This document shows positions 7,737 to 16,401 of a DNA stretch of 64,000 nt, piece by piece. Under the pieces are notes generated by a model. That model was not told the DNA's origin. It saw nothing but the letters and a program-made list of their open reading frames with translations, and did no database searches. Numbering within the stretch: position 1 is the stretch's first letter; every line of letters starts with the position of its first letter. Origin of the DNA: Bacteroidales bacterium UBA5382 (lineage in GTDB: Bacteria; Bacteroidota; Bacteroidia; Bacteroidales; Dysgonomonadaceae); NCBI GenBank assembly GCA_002409745.1, contig DHOU01000020.1:6983-70982 (forward strand). The letters run 5' to 3'. Made by a program: the position numbers and the translations under genes.

Positions 7737-9329
7737 ATGGAATTATTAAGTGTATCTGCAGTTAACTGGTCGAGAGCACAATTTGCACTCACCGCCGGAT
7801 ATCATTGGTTGTTTGTTCCGCTGACCATCGGGTTGGCGCTCATCATGTCTGTCATGGAAACGATCTATGTGAGAACCGGTGATCCAAAATGGAAAAGTAC
7901 CGCCAAGTTCTGGCAAAAGATTTTCGGAATCAATTTTGCCATTGGCATAGCAACAGGTATCATCCTGGAGTTCCAATTCGGAACGAACTGGTCGAACTAC
8001 AGTTGGTTTGTCGGGGATATTTTCGGTGCGCCGTTGGCCATCGAAGGGATTGTGGCGTTCTTCTTGGAGGCGACCTTTATTTCGATTATGTTTTTCGGAT
8101 GGAACCGGGTAAGCAAGAACATGCACCTGGCTTCGACGTGGCTGGTGACGCTGGGGGCGACTTTATCGGCGTATTGGATTCTGGTGGCGAACGCCTGGAT
8201 GCAATATCCCGTGGGCATGGAGTTTAACCCCGACACGGTACGGAATGAAATGAACGATTTCTGGGCCGTCATCTCTTCGCCGATTGCCGTGAATAAGTTT
8301 TTGCATGCCGTATTTTCTTGCTGGGGATTCGCCGCGGCGTTCGTGTTGGGCGTAAGCAGTTGGTATCTGTTGAAGAAACGCCATCAGGACTTCGCGTTGA
8401 AGAGTATTAAGGTCGGCATGATTGTGGGCCTTTCCGGTTTTGTGCTGTTGGCCGTCACCGGTGACGGGTCGGGACACGAAGTGGCTCAGAAGCAGCCGAT
8501 GAAGCTCGCCGCTATGGAAGGTCTTTACCATGGCAAAGAAGGCGCGGGACTGATTGCCGTGGGGATGTTGAATCCGGCAAAACAAGCTTATAACGACCGG
8601 GTGGATCCGTATCTTTTCAAGATGGAAATACCCAAACTGTTGTCGTTGTTGGGCTATCGCGATGCGAATGCCTTCGTGCCCGGCATCGAGAATATTATCG
8701 ACGGGGGATATACGTTGCCCGACGGTACGGTCGCTCTGTCGTTTCGGGAGCGTAAAGAGCGTGGCGAGAAAGCTATACAGGCGTTGGCCGACTACAAGAC
8801 GGCGACGGCCGAAGGGCGCCTCGACGATGCGGCTCAACATAAGCGAATACTGGACGAAAACTACGCGCATTTCGGTTACGGCTATCTCGAAAGCGAGGCC
8901 GACCTGGTTCCCGATGTGCCGTTGACGTTTTATACGTTTCACCTCATGGTGATTATCGGATGTTATTTCATCCTGTTCTTTTTGATCGTCTGGTATTTCG
9001 TTCATAAGAAGAAAATGCACACGGAGCGCTGGTTGCAATATGTGGCCTTGTGGAGCATTCCGCTCGCATACATCGCGGGGCAGTGCGGATGGGCGGTTGC
9101 CGAGATGGGCCGCCAGCCGTGGACGATACAGGATGTGCTTCCGGTACAGACGGCCGTGTCGGCGGTTGCGACCGGCAATATCGTGGCGACGTTTATTCTC
9201 TTCGCAATCATATTTACCGGAATGCTTGTGGCTGAAGTGACGATTATGGTGAAGCAGATAAAAAAGGGGCCGGATTTCCCCCCGGAAGTTTCGGGATCAA
9301 ACAGATTGATAGAGATTGATGAAGATTGA
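7737..9329 (+). CDS. cydA: Cytochrome bd quinol oxidase subunit I
   Basis: 530 residues, multi-span inner-membrane subunit that carries hemes b558, b595 and d, oxidises quinol and reduces O2 to water. His23 (AGYHWLF) and His190 (NKFLHAV) are the expected axial heme ligands. The GRQPW motif near the C-terminal third and the quinol-binding region around VTGDGSGHEVAQKQP are conserved. A soluble insert between about residues 285 and 395 corresponds to a long Q-loop. Together with cydB 27 nt downstream it forms the high-affinity oxidase; with the catalase and PerR at 24-26 kb it implies nanaerobic or oxygen-tolerant growth. No CydX-like small subunit was found after cydB. Confidence 0.96.
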   Translation: MELLSVSAVNWSRAQFALTAGYHWLFVPLTIGLALIMSVMETIYVRTGDPKWKSTAKFWQKIFGINFAIGIATGIILEFQFGTNWSNYSWFVGDIFGAPLAIEGIVAFFLEATFISIMFFGWNRVSKNMHLASTWLVTLGATLSAYWILVANAWMQYPVGMEFNPDTVRNEMNDFWAVISSPIAVNKFLHAVFSCWGFAAAFVLGVSSWYLLKKRHQDFALKSIKVGMIVGLSGFVLLAVTGDGSGHEVAQKQPMKLAAMEGLYHGKEGAGLIAVGMLNPAKQAYNDRVDPYLFKMEIPKLLSLLGYRDANAFVPGIENIIDGGYTLPDGTVALSFRERKERGEKAIQALADYKTATAEGRLDDAAQHKRILDENYAHFGYGYLESEADLVPDVPLTFYTFHLMVIIGCYFILFFLIVWYFVHKKKMHTERWLQYVALWSIPLAYIAGQCGWAVAEMGRQPWTIQDVLPVQTAVSAVATGNIVATFILFAIIFTGMLVAEVTIMVKQIKKGPDFPPEVSGSNRLIEIDED

Positions 9330-9356
9330 AAACAGATTGAAAAAGAACTATAGATT

Positions 9357-10511
9357 ATGATCACATACGAATTTTTACAAAACTATTGGTGGTTTATCAT
9401 CTCGTTGCTGGGAGGCTTGCTGGTGTTTCTGCTCTTTGTACAAGGCGGTCAGTCCATGCTGCATTCCCTGGGACGCACGGAAGATGAAAAGAAATTGCTT
9501 GTGAACGCTTTGGGGCGCAAGTGGGAATATACGTTTACCACGCTTGTCACGTTTGGCGGTGCATTTTTCGCTTCGTTCCCGTTGTTTTACTCCACGAGTT
9601 TCGGCGGCGCATACTGGGTGTGGATGATTATCCTGTTCTGCTTTGTGCTGCAAGCCGTGTCTTATGAGTTTCAGTCGAAACCCGGAAATATTTTCGGGAA
9701 GGGCACTTACCGGGCGTTTTTATTTATCAACGGCGTGCTCGGTACGTTCTTGTTGGGTGCGGCGGTCGCCACGTTCTTCACCGGCTCGGAGTTTACCGTG
9801 AACAAAGGCAACATCGTCGGCCTGGGCGATGCAGGGCCCGTTATCAGCCAATGGCAGAACCCGCTGCACGGAATCGAAGCGCTGGGCGATGCCCGGAATT
9901 GGTTCTTGGGGCTTGCCGTATTGTTTCTGGCCCGTACACTGGCGAGTTTGTTCTTTGTGAACCGCTTGAATCATGATATATTGGTAGACCGCTCACGGAA
10001 GTTCACCTTATATAACGGCGTTCCTTTTGTGGTGTTTTTCCTGGCGTTCCTCATCTGGACGTTGGTCGCCGACGGCTATGCCGTGAATCCGGAAACGAAA
10101 GTGGTCTTTCTCGAACCGGCTAAATACTTGCATAACTTTCTCGATATGCCCCTTGTGTTGATCGTATTTTTACTGGGTGTGGTCGGCGTGCTCTACGGCA
10201 TTTTCGCTACCGTATTCCGCCCGGAATACAATAAAGGTATTTGGTTCGCTGGTGTCGGAACGGTGCTTACCGTGACGATGCTCTTTCTGGTTGCCGGCTA
10301 CAACCACACGGCGTATTATCCTTCTTCTATCGATTTGCAAAGCTCGCTGACCGTTCAGAATTCCTCTTCGAGTGAATTCACGTTGGGAGTGATGTCGATT
10401 GTGTCGCTGCTCGTGCCGTTCGTCCTTGCGTATATTTTCTACGCTTGGAGGGCATTGGAGAAGAAATCGCTCGGGCTGGACGACCTTCAGGCCGATGAGC
10501 ATTCGTATTGA
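9357..10511 (+). CDS. cydB: Cytochrome bd quinol oxidase subunit II
   Basis: 384 residues with eight or nine predicted membrane spans, typical of CydB, the partner of CydA in the bd oxidase. Recognisable features are the N-terminal WWFIISLLGGLLVFLLFVQGGQ segment (given here as its hydrophobic start at residues 10-30), FGGAYWVWMIILFCFV, and the C-terminal span VLAYIFYAWRALEKK. It follows cydA after 27 nt in the same operon. A tandem-repeat spacer and a hairpin at 10556-10597 end the transcript. Confidence 0.95.
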   Translation: MITYEFLQNYWWFIISLLGGLLVFLLFVQGGQSMLHSLGRTEDEKKLLVNALGRKWEYTFTTLVTFGGAFFASFPLFYSTSFGGAYWVWMIILFCFVLQAVSYEFQSKPGNIFGKGTYRAFLFINGVLGTFLLGAAVATFFTGSEFTVNKGNIVGLGDAGPVISQWQNPLHGIEALGDARNWFLGLAVLFLARTLASLFFVNRLNHDILVDRSRKFTLYNGVPFVVFFLAFLIWTLVADGYAVNPETKVVFLEPAKYLHNFLDMPLVLIVFLLGVVGVLYGIFATVFRPEYNKGIWFAGVGTVLTVTMLFLVAGYNHTAYYPSSIDLQSSLTVQNSSSSEFTLGVMSIVSLLVPFVLAYIFYAWRALEKKSLGLDDLQADEHSY

Positions 10512-10513
10512 TT

Positions 10514-10555
10514 GGAGATTAGAGATTAGAGATTAGATATTAGATATGAAAGATT
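10514..10555 (+). repeat. Short tandem repeat after cydB
   Basis: Four to five tandem copies of a GATTAGA-type heptamer directly after the cydB stop. Same class as the other tandem-word spacers. Confidence 0.6.
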
Positions 10556-10597
10556 AGATTGATGTTTGCTGAAGGCAAGGGCAGGCATCAATCTTTT
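10556..10597 (+). terminator. Terminator of cydAB
   Basis: AGATTGATG (10556-10564) pairs with CATCAATCT (10586-10594), followed by TTTT. The loop is 21 nt. Confidence 0.6.
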
Positions 10598-10619
10598 ATC
10601 AATCTTCACCAATCTTCCA

Positions 10620-11387
10620 TCAATTCTCCTCCGTTCCTTCCTTCATGGGGACGAAGATAAAACGGCCTTCTTCCGATTCTTCAAAGGAGTCGGGGCCGGT
10701 ACGCTCGATAACCATCATCTTTTGTCCACGGCTATCGCCCACGGGCACCACCATGAGTCCGCCTATGCGCAGTTGATGCAAAAGCTTTTCGGGACGTTGT
10801 TCCGGCGCCGCGGTAATCAGTATTTTATCGAAAGGAGCGTGATCGGGCAATCCCTCGTATCCGTCGCCGAAAAACAACTTCGGATAATAGTTTAAAGACT
10901 CAAGTGTTTTTTCGGCTTTCCGGTGCAGCGCTTCATACCGCTCGATACTGTACACGTTCATTCCCATTTCGCAAAGCACGGCCGCCTGATAACCGCTTCC
11001 GGTACCTATTTCGAGCACTTTGTCGCCCGGGCGGAGTTGCAGCAGTTGCGTTTGGAAGGCTACGGTATACGGTTGGGAAATGGTTTGCCCCTTGTCGATG
11101 GGCAAGGCGCGGTCGGCGTAGGCATAATCAACTAAACTTTTATCGATAAATACCTGCCGGGGGATAGTCCCGATGGCCGCGAGCACCCGTTCGTCGGTAA
11201 TGCCTTTGCGCCGTAATTCTTCGACGAGTTTTTTCGCCCTGTCGTCGGCGTATACAATGGTATCGGTCATAGCAATCTCTGTTTTTGAGGATGATTTTTT
11301 GTTGCCGTTTGCTGCACAGCCTATGATGCCCGCACAGCTAACGGCGATAATGAATGATAAAGAAATTTGTTGGATGATGGTTGTCAT
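10620..11387 (-). CDS. pcm: Protein-L-isoaspartate O-methyltransferase, probably lipid-anchored
   Basis: 255 residues from the ATG at 11387. It uses S-adenosylmethionine to methylate isoaspartyl residues and so repairs damaged proteins. The family motifs are VLEIGTGSGYQ (SAM motif I, residues about 124-133), TISQPYTVAFQ (102-112) and FDKILITAAPE. The chosen start gives an SPII signal (hydrophobic stretch, lipobox GIIGC, Cys24), placing the enzyme outside the cytoplasm. A second start at 11270 (MTDTIVYADD) would give an ordinary cytoplasmic Pcm of 216 residues, and an upstream in-frame start at 11510 would bury the lipobox. I favour 11387 because the signal is complete. It converges on cydAB. 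Confidence 0.85.
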   Translation of the reverse strand: MTTIIQQISLSFIIAVSCAGIIGCAANGNKKSSSKTEIAMTDTIVYADDRAKKLVEELRRKGITDERVLAAIGTIPRQVFIDKSLVDYAYADRALPIDKGQTISQPYTVAFQTQLLQLRPGDKVLEIGTGSGYQAAVLCEMGMNVYSIERYEALHRKAEKTLESLNYYPKLFFGDGYEGLPDHAPFDKILITAAPEQRPEKLLHQLRIGGLMVVPVGDSRGQKMMVIERTGPDSFEESEEGRFIFVPMKEGTEEN

Positions 11388-11415
11388 ATACTGTAATCTT
11401 TTTACTTCCTGAAAA

Positions 11416-11423
11416 CAAAGATA
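11416..11423 (-). promoter_or_regulatory. -7 element upstream of pcm
   Basis: Minus strand reads TATCTTTG, a full TAnnTTTG match, 28 nt upstream of the ATG at 11387. That distance supports the lipoprotein start. The -33 element is not clear. Confidence 0.5.
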
Positions 11424-11789
11424 ATAAAAAATGGAGGATAGAGAATGGAGGTACTTCCTCCGATAATGCCTCCGGCGATAAACGCTACGTGTGATAACGG
11501 CTAACGCCAATAGTTAAAGACAGGGAGACCGGAGACTGAAGGCATATATTTTTTACAATTTATATTTTGCCGGATGCAAAAAATGTCGTAATATTGTACC
11601 GTTAAATGTACTGAAATGGGGTGAATTATCCATACACATGGCCAATTATCTTCGAAAAACCGCTCCGCCCCGGAGCAGCTCAGGGCAGAGACATACCTAT
11701 CCCCTTTCGCCCGGCCATCACGAATAATAAAGATTTCTTTGCGGCGTATATGCCTCTTGCGACCGAAGCTTCGGGATGCCGGGGACTCT

Positions 11790-12040
11790 TTTTACGATGG
11801 CGGAAATCGCGGCGGGCAGAAATTTGCCCTGTTTCCGCTTGCGAAAGTCCCATCAGGCAAGTCAATCATCCTTTTTCCACTTGCGGAAATGCCATCGGGC
11901 AGGCAGGATGCCTTTTTTCCGCTTGCGAAAACCTCTCCCGGCAGCCTGTGGCTGTTTTTCCTCTTGCGGAAACGTTCCCAACCGCTTTGTGCCTTGTTTT
12001 TCCATTTGCGAAAGATCCTTTCGGGAGAATGATGTGTCAT
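11790..12040 (+). repeat. 42-nt-period degenerate repeat array 1
   Basis: A near-palindromic core, TTTCCGCTTGCGGAAA and variants, starts at 11790 (degenerate), 11832, 11874, 11916, 11957 and 11999, i.e. spaced 42, 42, 42, 41 and 42 nt. The DNA between cores is only loosely similar (CATCGGGCAGGCAGG-like). Frames stay open through it on both strands because the period is close to a multiple of three, which creates spurious ORFs. It lies directly upstream of the DUF6261-like gene at 12093. The remaining gap 11424-11790 shows nothing recognisable. Confidence 0.85.
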
Positions 12041-12092
12041 TTGAATCTGTTTTTTTACTATTTATTTATATATCTGTTAAAAATGAAATATT

Positions 12093-12833
12093 ATGATTAT
12101 TAAAAGTACAAATTTATCGAAATCACCGTTGATGGAATTCTTTCAGGTGATGAAACTGATTGCCGGGTATCTTGGTAAAGAAGATATGGAAACGCTGAAG
12201 CTGGCAGTTGTGGCCACGGCGTTCCTGGTGGGCTTCGACACGCTCGATGCCGCTGTAAAACAAGCCGATAAGTCGGGTTTTACGACTGTAAAGAGGGAAC
12301 GCGATAGTGTGCGCGATAACACGTTCGTGGGATTTATGGAATTTTTACGCAGCATGACGCGTTATCCCGATCCGGACGTTAGCGAAGCCGCCCGCCGGTT
12401 GCTGTTCGTTACCGAAAAATATGGCAAATCGATCCAGGCCATGGCGCGCGAACAAGAGACATCTATCTTGCATAATTGGGTTGGGGACATGCGCCAAACC
12501 GGCAATGTAGCCTTGTTGGAAAAACTCACTCACTTGCCATGGATCGATAAAATAGACGAGGAAAACACGCAGTACGAGGCGACTCATATTTCTTCTACCG
12601 AAGAGAAATCCACGTATGTCACCGGCCTTACGGATAAAGCTCGCAAGGAAATGCAAAAGGCTTTTGAAAACCTGTGTGAAGCCATTAACAGCCATGCTTT
12701 TATCGATGGTGAAACACCTTATATCGGGTTGGCCGATAAAATCAATGTAGAGGTGGCTAATGCACAACAACTCGCTAAATCGAGGGCTACACTGTTGAAG
12801 AATAAGAAAAAGAAGAAACAAGAAAAGCAATAA
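12093..12833 (+). CDS. DUF6261-like helical protein of unknown function
   Basis: 246 residues, no signal peptide or membrane span, predicted almost wholly alpha-helical. Visible features are an N-terminal helix (SPLMEFFQVMKLIAGYL), KQADKSGFTTVKRERDSVRDN, a central RYPDPDVSEAARRLL and a lysine-rich tail (KNKKKKKQEKQ). The pattern of successive long helices is that of DUF6261, a Bacteroidales family without known function; this assignment is by resemblance. The gene follows the 42-nt array (11790-12040) and ends with a strong terminator (12852-12895), so it is monocistronic. Two other genes of like size and character (33602, 45287) also sit beside 21/42-nt arrays. Confidence 0.7.
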   Translation: MIIKSTNLSKSPLMEFFQVMKLIAGYLGKEDMETLKLAVVATAFLVGFDTLDAAVKQADKSGFTTVKRERDSVRDNTFVGFMEFLRSMTRYPDPDVSEAARRLLFVTEKYGKSIQAMAREQETSILHNWVGDMRQTGNVALLEKLTHLPWIDKIDEENTQYEATHISSTEEKSTYVTGLTDKARKEMQKAFENLCEAINSHAFIDGETPYIGLADKINVEVANAQQLAKSRATLLKNKKKKKQEKQ

Positions 12834-12851
12834 TTCCTCCGATTTTTCTCT

Positions 12852-12895
12852 TAGGATGGCGTGATCGATTGGGGTCGGCCATCCTATTTTTTTTT
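12852..12895 (+). terminator. Intrinsic terminator
   Basis: TAGGATGGC (12852-12860) pairs with GCCATCCTA (12878-12886) and is followed by a run of nine T. Confidence 0.9.
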
Positions 12896-12926
12896 CATAA
12901 AGAAGATATCATAAGGATAAAAAGCG

Positions 12927-12934
12927 TATTTTTG
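12927..12934 (+). promoter_or_regulatory. -7 element upstream of the DUF3298 lipoprotein gene
   Basis: TATTTTTG fits TAnnTTTG, 26 nt before the ATG at 12960. No clear -33 TTTG. Confidence 0.45.
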
Positions 12935-12959
12935 CACCCGTATTCTTTAAGAACTATTT

Positions 12960-13862
12960 ATGAGTAGGCAAAGCATCATACCCGTTACTCTGTTGATGGT
13001 GAGCGCATCGATACTCCTTTTTTCCTGCAATGAAAGCAAGCGAAGCATGTTTAAAGCGGATAATAAGGTGGAGTTCGACACGATTATCACAGAGAAACAA
13101 TATCATCTGGAAGGCGATACGGCCAACCCTTCGTGTAACTTGCATCTGGCGTTCGTATATCCTGTCGGCAGCGGAAAGGCCGACCTTGCCGCCCTGCAGC
13201 GGTTTTTCGTGCAAAATGTGCTGGGAGCGGCATACGACTCGCTTTCGCCGGCTGAGGCCGTGGAGAAGTATACGCGCGATTACGTCGATAATTATCTGTA
13301 CGATGTGAAGGTTTATCGCGAAAATGTGAACGATATCCAACAAATTAACGCCCGAATCCCCGACATGCATGCCGATGACAGCGAACATGCGGTGATGGAT
13401 ACGTTTTACTCGTACTACGAAATCCTGTCCGATTCCGTCGTGTATAACCGCCACGATATCCTTGCGTTTCAGGTAAAACAGTCCAACAACAAAGGCGGCG
13501 TGGCTTCGTACGATTCGTACCGCAACTGTGTCATCAACCTCAAAACCGAAACGTTACTGACCGAAAACGATATCTTTAATGCCGGTTACGATGTGGCTTT
13601 GCAAAGTTTGTTTGTGACTTATCTGCTCGAACAAAACAACGTGAAAACCGTGCGCGACTTGGAAGATCTGGGCTTTTTCGGCGTGGAGGAAATGCTTCCC
13701 AACGGCAACTTCCTCGTGACCGATAAAGGCATCATTTATACCTTTAACAAAGGCGAATACTCGGCTTATCAACTCCATGCGCCGGAAGTGTTTATTCCTT
13801 ACGACGCCATCCGATCGTTATTGCGCAACCATACGGTAGTGTCGAAATTGGCCGGCTTGTAA
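12960..13862 (+). CDS. DUF3298-domain lipoprotein
   Basis: 300 residues with an SPII signal (LLFSC, Cys23). The C-terminal third carries the DUF3298/RsiV-like pattern: ETLLTENDIFNAG, then NFLVTDKGIIYTFNKGEYSAY and EVFIPYDAIRSLL. The N-terminal part (LHLAFVYPVGSGKADLAAL) resembles the DUF4163-type region that usually precedes it. Such proteins are periplasm-facing lipoproteins; some relatives bind lysozyme or act as anti-sigma factors, but this one has no cytoplasmic anti-sigma segment, so no function is assigned. Its stop codon overlaps the rsmG start (TAATG), indicating translational coupling. Confidence 0.85.
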   Translation: MSRQSIIPVTLLMVSASILLFSCNESKRSMFKADNKVEFDTIITEKQYHLEGDTANPSCNLHLAFVYPVGSGKADLAALQRFFVQNVLGAAYDSLSPAEAVEKYTRDYVDNYLYDVKVYRENVNDIQQINARIPDMHADDSEHAVMDTFYSYYEILSDSVVYNRHDILAFQVKQSNNKGGVASYDSYRNCVINLKTETLLTENDIFNAGYDVALQSLFVTYLLEQNNVKTVRDLEDLGFFGVEEMLPNGNFLVTDKGIIYTFNKGEYSAYQLHAPEVFIPYDAIRSLLRNHTVVSKLAGL

Positions 13863-14485
13863 TGGACGCTATCGAGCGCTATTTCCCCGGCTTAACGCCG
13901 CGACAGAAAGAACAATTCGCTTCTTTGCAAACGTTATATGCCGATTGGAATGCAAAAATCAATGTGATTTCTCGGAAAGACATGGATAACCTCTATGTGC
14001 ATCATATCTTGCACTCGTTGTCCATTGCCCGGTACATGCGTTTTGCGCCCGGCACGCACCTGCTCGATGTGGGTACGGGAGGGGGATTTCCGGGCATTCC
14101 CCTGGCCATCTTTTTTCCGGAAGCGTCATTTGTACTGCTCGACAGCATCGGCAAAAAGATAAAAGTCGTGAACGAGATAGCCGTCGCCATCGGCCTGGCG
14201 AATGTCGAAGGCATTCACTCGAGGGTGGAGCAGGAGCGGCGCAAGTTCGATTTTATTGTCAGCCGTGCGGTAATGGCGATGCCGCAATTGGTCAAGCTCG
14301 TTCGCAAAAACATCATTGCGGAGCAGCGCAATGCCTTGCCCAACGGACTCATTTGCCTGAAGGGAGGCGATTTGACGGAAGAGCTCAAACCTTTCGGGAG
14401 TATGGCCGAAACCGTCGCATTATCCGATTATTTCACGGAACCTTTTTTTAAGACGAAAAAACTCGTTTACCTTCCGATGGTTTGA
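13862..14485 (+). CDS. rsmG: 16S rRNA (guanine527-N7)-methyltransferase
   Basis: 207 residues, full length. It methylates G527 of 16S rRNA using S-adenosylmethionine in the cytoplasm. The motifs are NVISRKDMDNLYVHHILHS, the SAM-binding LLDVGTGGGFPGIPLAI (residues about 65-81), and FDFIVSRAV. The ATG overlaps the stop of the preceding lipoprotein gene by one base (13862), so the two genes form an operon. Downstream the sequence turns AT-rich. Confidence 0.95.
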   Translation: MDAIERYFPGLTPRQKEQFASLQTLYADWNAKINVISRKDMDNLYVHHILHSLSIARYMRFAPGTHLLDVGTGGGFPGIPLAIFFPEASFVLLDSIGKKIKVVNEIAVAIGLANVEGIHSRVEQERRKFDFIVSRAVMAMPQLVKLVRKNIIAEQRNALPNGLICLKGGDLTEELKPFGSMAETVALSDYFTEPFFKTKKLVYLPMV

Positions 14486-14592
14486 TGAAGATTGATAAGA
14501 GGTTTATGTGCTATAAGCCCATTCAATCTGCTGTTTCAACTACTGATTCGCATTAATATTTAATAAATCCTCAATAATTTACCAAAATTGAT

Positions 14593-14600
14593 TATCTTTG
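14593..14600 (+). promoter_or_regulatory. -7 element upstream of the glycine-zipper lipoprotein gene
   Basis: TATCTTTG fits TAnnTTTG, 72 nt before the ATG at 14672. No convincing -33 element in the AT-rich upstream DNA. Confidence 0.5.
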
Positions 14601-14671
14601 TGTATATAAAAAGTAGGACGTGATGAAACAATAAATGGTCACTTTAATATTAACTTTTAAATGATTTGTTT

Positions 14672-15604
14672 ATGAAAATCAAAGGAATCGGTACCTGTTT
14701 ATTTCTAACTATTGCGATTATGTTAATTTCCTGCTCAAATGGAGACACTTATGAAATTCAATCTTTTAAAGTTGAGAACACTCAAGTTATAACAGACTTA
14801 AAGAACGTAAATTCAGAATTACTATCAACTGTTCCATCTGGTACAAGGTGGACAGGCAAAGAAAAGATGCAGGTTGTTTCTGCGGATATTGGCGGCGCCT
14901 GGGGAGGTGGAAGAATCGGAGGAAGAGCAGGAGGATCGATTGGTATGGCCCTTGGTAATCCTATTACAGGTGCTGTCTTTGGAGCTTTTCTTGGTGGTGT
15001 CATAGGTGGTGCATATGCTTCATGGTTGGCAGCTCCGGCTGAAATGGTTGATATAGCAGACAACTCCCAATCAATAGAGGGGGTCTGCAAAATTCTTATC
15101 AATGATGATATGTCTATTAATGAAAGTGCTATTAATAGAAGTGCTCTTAGAGCTGCAGAATCTACTACAACCAACAAATTAGATGTTGAGGAAGAACTTA
15201 TTATTGAATCAAAGTTAGATGAAAATTCTTTGAATATTGGAAAAACTCACAACATAATCCTTTCTGTCATGGATGGATCTGTAATTCTACAAAATGAAGA
15301 ACAAGCGCTATTAGATTCTTCCAACTTAAAAGAGGCTTTATTTAATTCAGAAATTTTTATCGATAGTTGTAAAGCGATGGGAGCAGATGCAAGTGTTGGT
15401 CGCCTTTCAACTTCCGATACAATATTAAGTAAAGTTATGGAGCTATTTAATCAAGTGTTAGAAGGATATGCATTAAAAACAGATGATGTCGCTTTCATTA
15501 TAGGTAAGTACGTCGATGTAATAGAGGAATCTAACGAATTAACAACAGAACAGAAACAATGTATTAAGAGTGGACTTGCAACAGCTTTGTATAGCTTTAA
15601 ATAA
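14672..15604 (+). CDS. Glycine-zipper lipoprotein of unknown function
   Basis: 310 residues from the ATG at 14672; the TTG at 14666 is not needed. SPII signal with lipobox MLISC (Cys21). Residues about 72-118 form a long glycine zipper (IGGAWGGGRIGGRAGG, then GAFLGGVIGGAYASW), which usually inserts in or spans a membrane or forms oligomers. The remainder is acidic and helical, without a recognised domain. A four-span membrane protein follows after 22 nt. Base composition is clearly more AT-rich than rsmG upstream and the hydrolase downstream, and the region adjoins an IS21 relic, so recent acquisition is plausible. Confidence 0.75.
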   Translation: MKIKGIGTCLFLTIAIMLISCSNGDTYEIQSFKVENTQVITDLKNVNSELLSTVPSGTRWTGKEKMQVVSADIGGAWGGGRIGGRAGGSIGMALGNPITGAVFGAFLGGVIGGAYASWLAAPAEMVDIADNSQSIEGVCKILINDDMSINESAINRSALRAAESTTTNKLDVEEELIIESKLDENSLNIGKTHNIILSVMDGSVILQNEEQALLDSSNLKEALFNSEIFIDSCKAMGADASVGRLSTSDTILSKVMELFNQVLEGYALKTDDVAFIIGKYVDVIEESNELTTEQKQCIKSGLATALYSFK

Positions 15605-15626
15605 TTTGAAGAATAGACAAAATAAT

Positions 15627-15989
15627 ATGGAGAAAATATATTTAAGACACAATTTGCCTTCTTTTATATTTAGTATTTTCTTATTTCTATTTGCAATAGA
15701 ACCGGTACTTGTAAAAATTATTGTAATAGACTATATAGTTTGGTCATTAATTATGTTGTGCGGAATTATATGGCTGGTTATCTGTATTATATCGATAGCC
15801 AAAGACAAGCAAAACTTTATTTTAAGTTTAACTTCGACATCTCGATTCTCATTTTTTAATATAGCCAGTGCATTGATTGGTTTAATAATTAGTTATTCTT
15901 TAAATTCAAACTTAATCAAGCTATGGATTTTCTTATTAGTTATTAATATTGTCTCTATTTTGATACCAAGTCCCTTCAAACAACAATAA
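15627..15989 (+). CDS. Small four-helix membrane protein
   Basis: 120 residues from the ATG at 15627 (an upstream in-frame start at 15570 would overlap the previous gene and add a charged leader). Four hydrophobic stretches are visible: FIFSIFLFLFAIEPVLVKII, IVWSLIMLCGIIWLVICII, FFNIASALIGLIISY and LWIFLLVINIVSILI. No family is recognised. It probably forms an operon with the glycine-zipper lipoprotein 22 nt upstream and shares its AT-rich composition. No catalytic motifs are seen. Confidence 0.6.
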   Translation: MEKIYLRHNLPSFIFSIFLFLFAIEPVLVKIIVIDYIVWSLIMLCGIIWLVICIISIAKDKQNFILSLTSTSRFSFFNIASALIGLIISYSLNSNLIKLWIFLLVINIVSILIPSPFKQQ

Positions 15990-16401
15990 TATTCAATCAG
16001 CGTTAGATGCAGGCTCGTAAATAATGTTAAATAAAAAACTAGTTTTCGGTGTCAAAATTGCATCGGTCAATATCTTCAGGAAGTAAGGAACGTTGTCTTT
16101 GTCGTGTAGGATCTTCTGCCGGTGTCCCGATATCGGATGTGCTTTTGACACCAAAACATATATCGAGATTGGTTGGCCAACGCTTTAAGTGGTGTTAATA
16201 ACGGCGGAATACCTGAGCGAGATCCTGACGAAAGTTTGGTGTTTCAAATAGGGTAGGTAGGGTGGGATAAAGATACTTATAAAAACTGTGCTATTACGTG
16301 TGTAATCGGTAATTAGAAGTACATCAAAAACGGTAACAGGAATACATCGTTTTTATCAAATAAATCAGACCTTTGAGTCATAATTAAAAAACAAATGGAT
16401 T
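15990..16401. other. Non-coding stretch with IS-derived inverted motifs
   Basis: No gene is seen. It holds an inverted pair GGTGTCAAAA (16048-16057) and TTTTGACACC (16143-16152), and a hairpin AAAAACG/CGTTTTT (16326-16332 with 16348-16354). Being directly upstream of an IS21 relic it may include the left part of that element. The inverted motif could also be an operator. Confidence 0.4.

Noticed and set aside
11621..12103. 160-aa ORF upstream of the DUF6261-like gene
   Set aside because: It runs through the 42-nt array, which leaves several frames open on both strands; it overlaps the start of the real gene and has no family features.
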